Positions 63,687 to 64,000 of a stretch of 64,000 nucleotides of DNA are shown in pieces. Position numbers and translations under genes: made by a program. The notes beneath the pieces are model-generated. The model saw nothing but the letters and a program-made list of their open reading frames with translations. It was not told the DNA's origin and ran no database searches. Source of the DNA: QHXN01 sp032162705. Lineage in GTDB: Bacteria > Acidobacteriota > Blastocatellia > Pyrinomonadales > Pyrinomonadaceae. The stretch spans positions 8,874 through 72,873 of the forward strand of contig JAVRON010000124.1 of the NCBI GenBank assembly GCA_032162705.1, read 5' to 3'. Position 1 is the first letter of the stretch. Every line of letters starts with the position of its first letter.

Positions 63687-64000
63687 GGTGTTTTCAGATT
63701 CTCCTTTAAGGGTTTCGTCAATGTTTCAGTTTCAGTTTCGCGAAGGCACGCCGTCACAAACAACTTGGCCCGGCAGCGCTCTCTCAAAAACTCGCAGACG
63801 CAAGCCGCAACGCTCGTGCCACCGGAACGACGGCACACCGTGTTCAAGTTTCCAAGTCTTTCACGTCGTCCTTGAACGCGCGCGTCCGCGCGAGACTGTG
63901 GCGTTTGTGCTCCGCACTCAAAACCGCCACAGCCTTTGTGAAGGCAAAAGGCAGAAGCTAGAGGCTAGAGACTGGAGGCTAGAGGCTAGTGTAGAGCAAC
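63687..64000. other. Terminal intergenic stretch with hairpin and heptamer array
   Basis: No gene is seen. A CTGTGGCG/CGCCACAG hairpin occurs near 63895-63933. The last 50 bases (63945-63993) are 7-base units of ggcaaaa and gctagag type, probably the left arm of an element continuing past the window. Confidence 0.6.

Overview
The window is high-GC bacterial chromosome with little operon-scale conservation and many exported proteins. Several traits fit an Acidobacteriota genome of the Blastocatellia type: Calx-beta/FG-GAP/DUF4214 proteins, HEAT-cyclophilin fusions, DUF4440 lipoproteins, a CstA carrier, a membrane pyrophosphatase and SigK-like ECF pairs. That assignment is inference from gene content; there is no rRNA in the window.

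Layout. 1-2.5 kb: sulfate ABC importer genes (sbp, cysT, start of cysW) on the minus strand, with a four-helix-bundle gene inserted between two inverted heptamer arrays. 2.7-3.2 kb: a rhodanese lipoprotein whose catalytic cysteine codon is an in-frame TGA followed by a SECIS-like hairpin, so probably a selenoprotein. 3.6-12.2 kb: amino-acid permease, saccharopine-dehydrogenase-like protein, CstA, H+-pyrophosphatase and BioY. 13.4-17.9 kb: two ECF sigma/anti-sigma pairs flanking class I fructose-bisphosphate aldolase. 18.4-20.8 kb: an AmrS-type radical SAM gene interrupted by a 445-residue intein placed exactly in its CxxxCxxC cluster motif. 20.8-27 kb: DUF4440 lipoprotein, two glycosyltransferases and an M49 peptidase. 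27-30 kb: an Fe-S module (SufR-like repressor, Mrp ATPase, IscA-type carrier, 2Fe-2S ferredoxin) with a SufR-type operator. 30-35.4 kb: methyltransferase, HEAT-cyclophilin and an M1-like protein without its zinc motif.

35.4-39.9 kb is a gene graveyard: integrase remnant, helicase fragment, an IS3-family element inside another gene, and a frameshifted DUF4214 gene. 39.9-44 kb holds a 1341-residue exported FG-GAP/Calx-beta/DUF4214 protein. 44.9-46.6 kb is a redox module (thioredoxin-fold protein, 2-Cys peroxiredoxin, PerR-like repressor with its operator). 47.9-49.2 kb is a lower-GC PIN-domain gene pair. The rest carries leucyl aminopeptidase, TPR and M48 proteins, a DUF6508 gene, a hotdog thioesterase, a second M1-like protein without zinc ligands, a two-gene exported system of unknown function, and a histidine kinase with an NtrC-type regulator.

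The most unusual genome-scale feature is a set of about 15 intergenic elements built from 7-base units repeated in tandem. Most occur as inverted pairs that could fold into long hairpins. The heptamer differs between loci (agtagtc, gtgataa, tgatgaa, gggatga, ggcaaaa, gctagag) but the period of seven is kept. Three copies of the agtagtc type look like one mobile element with a related core. Similar 7- or 21-base periodicities appear inside protein linkers. No tRNA, rRNA, CRISPR array or prophage was recognised.
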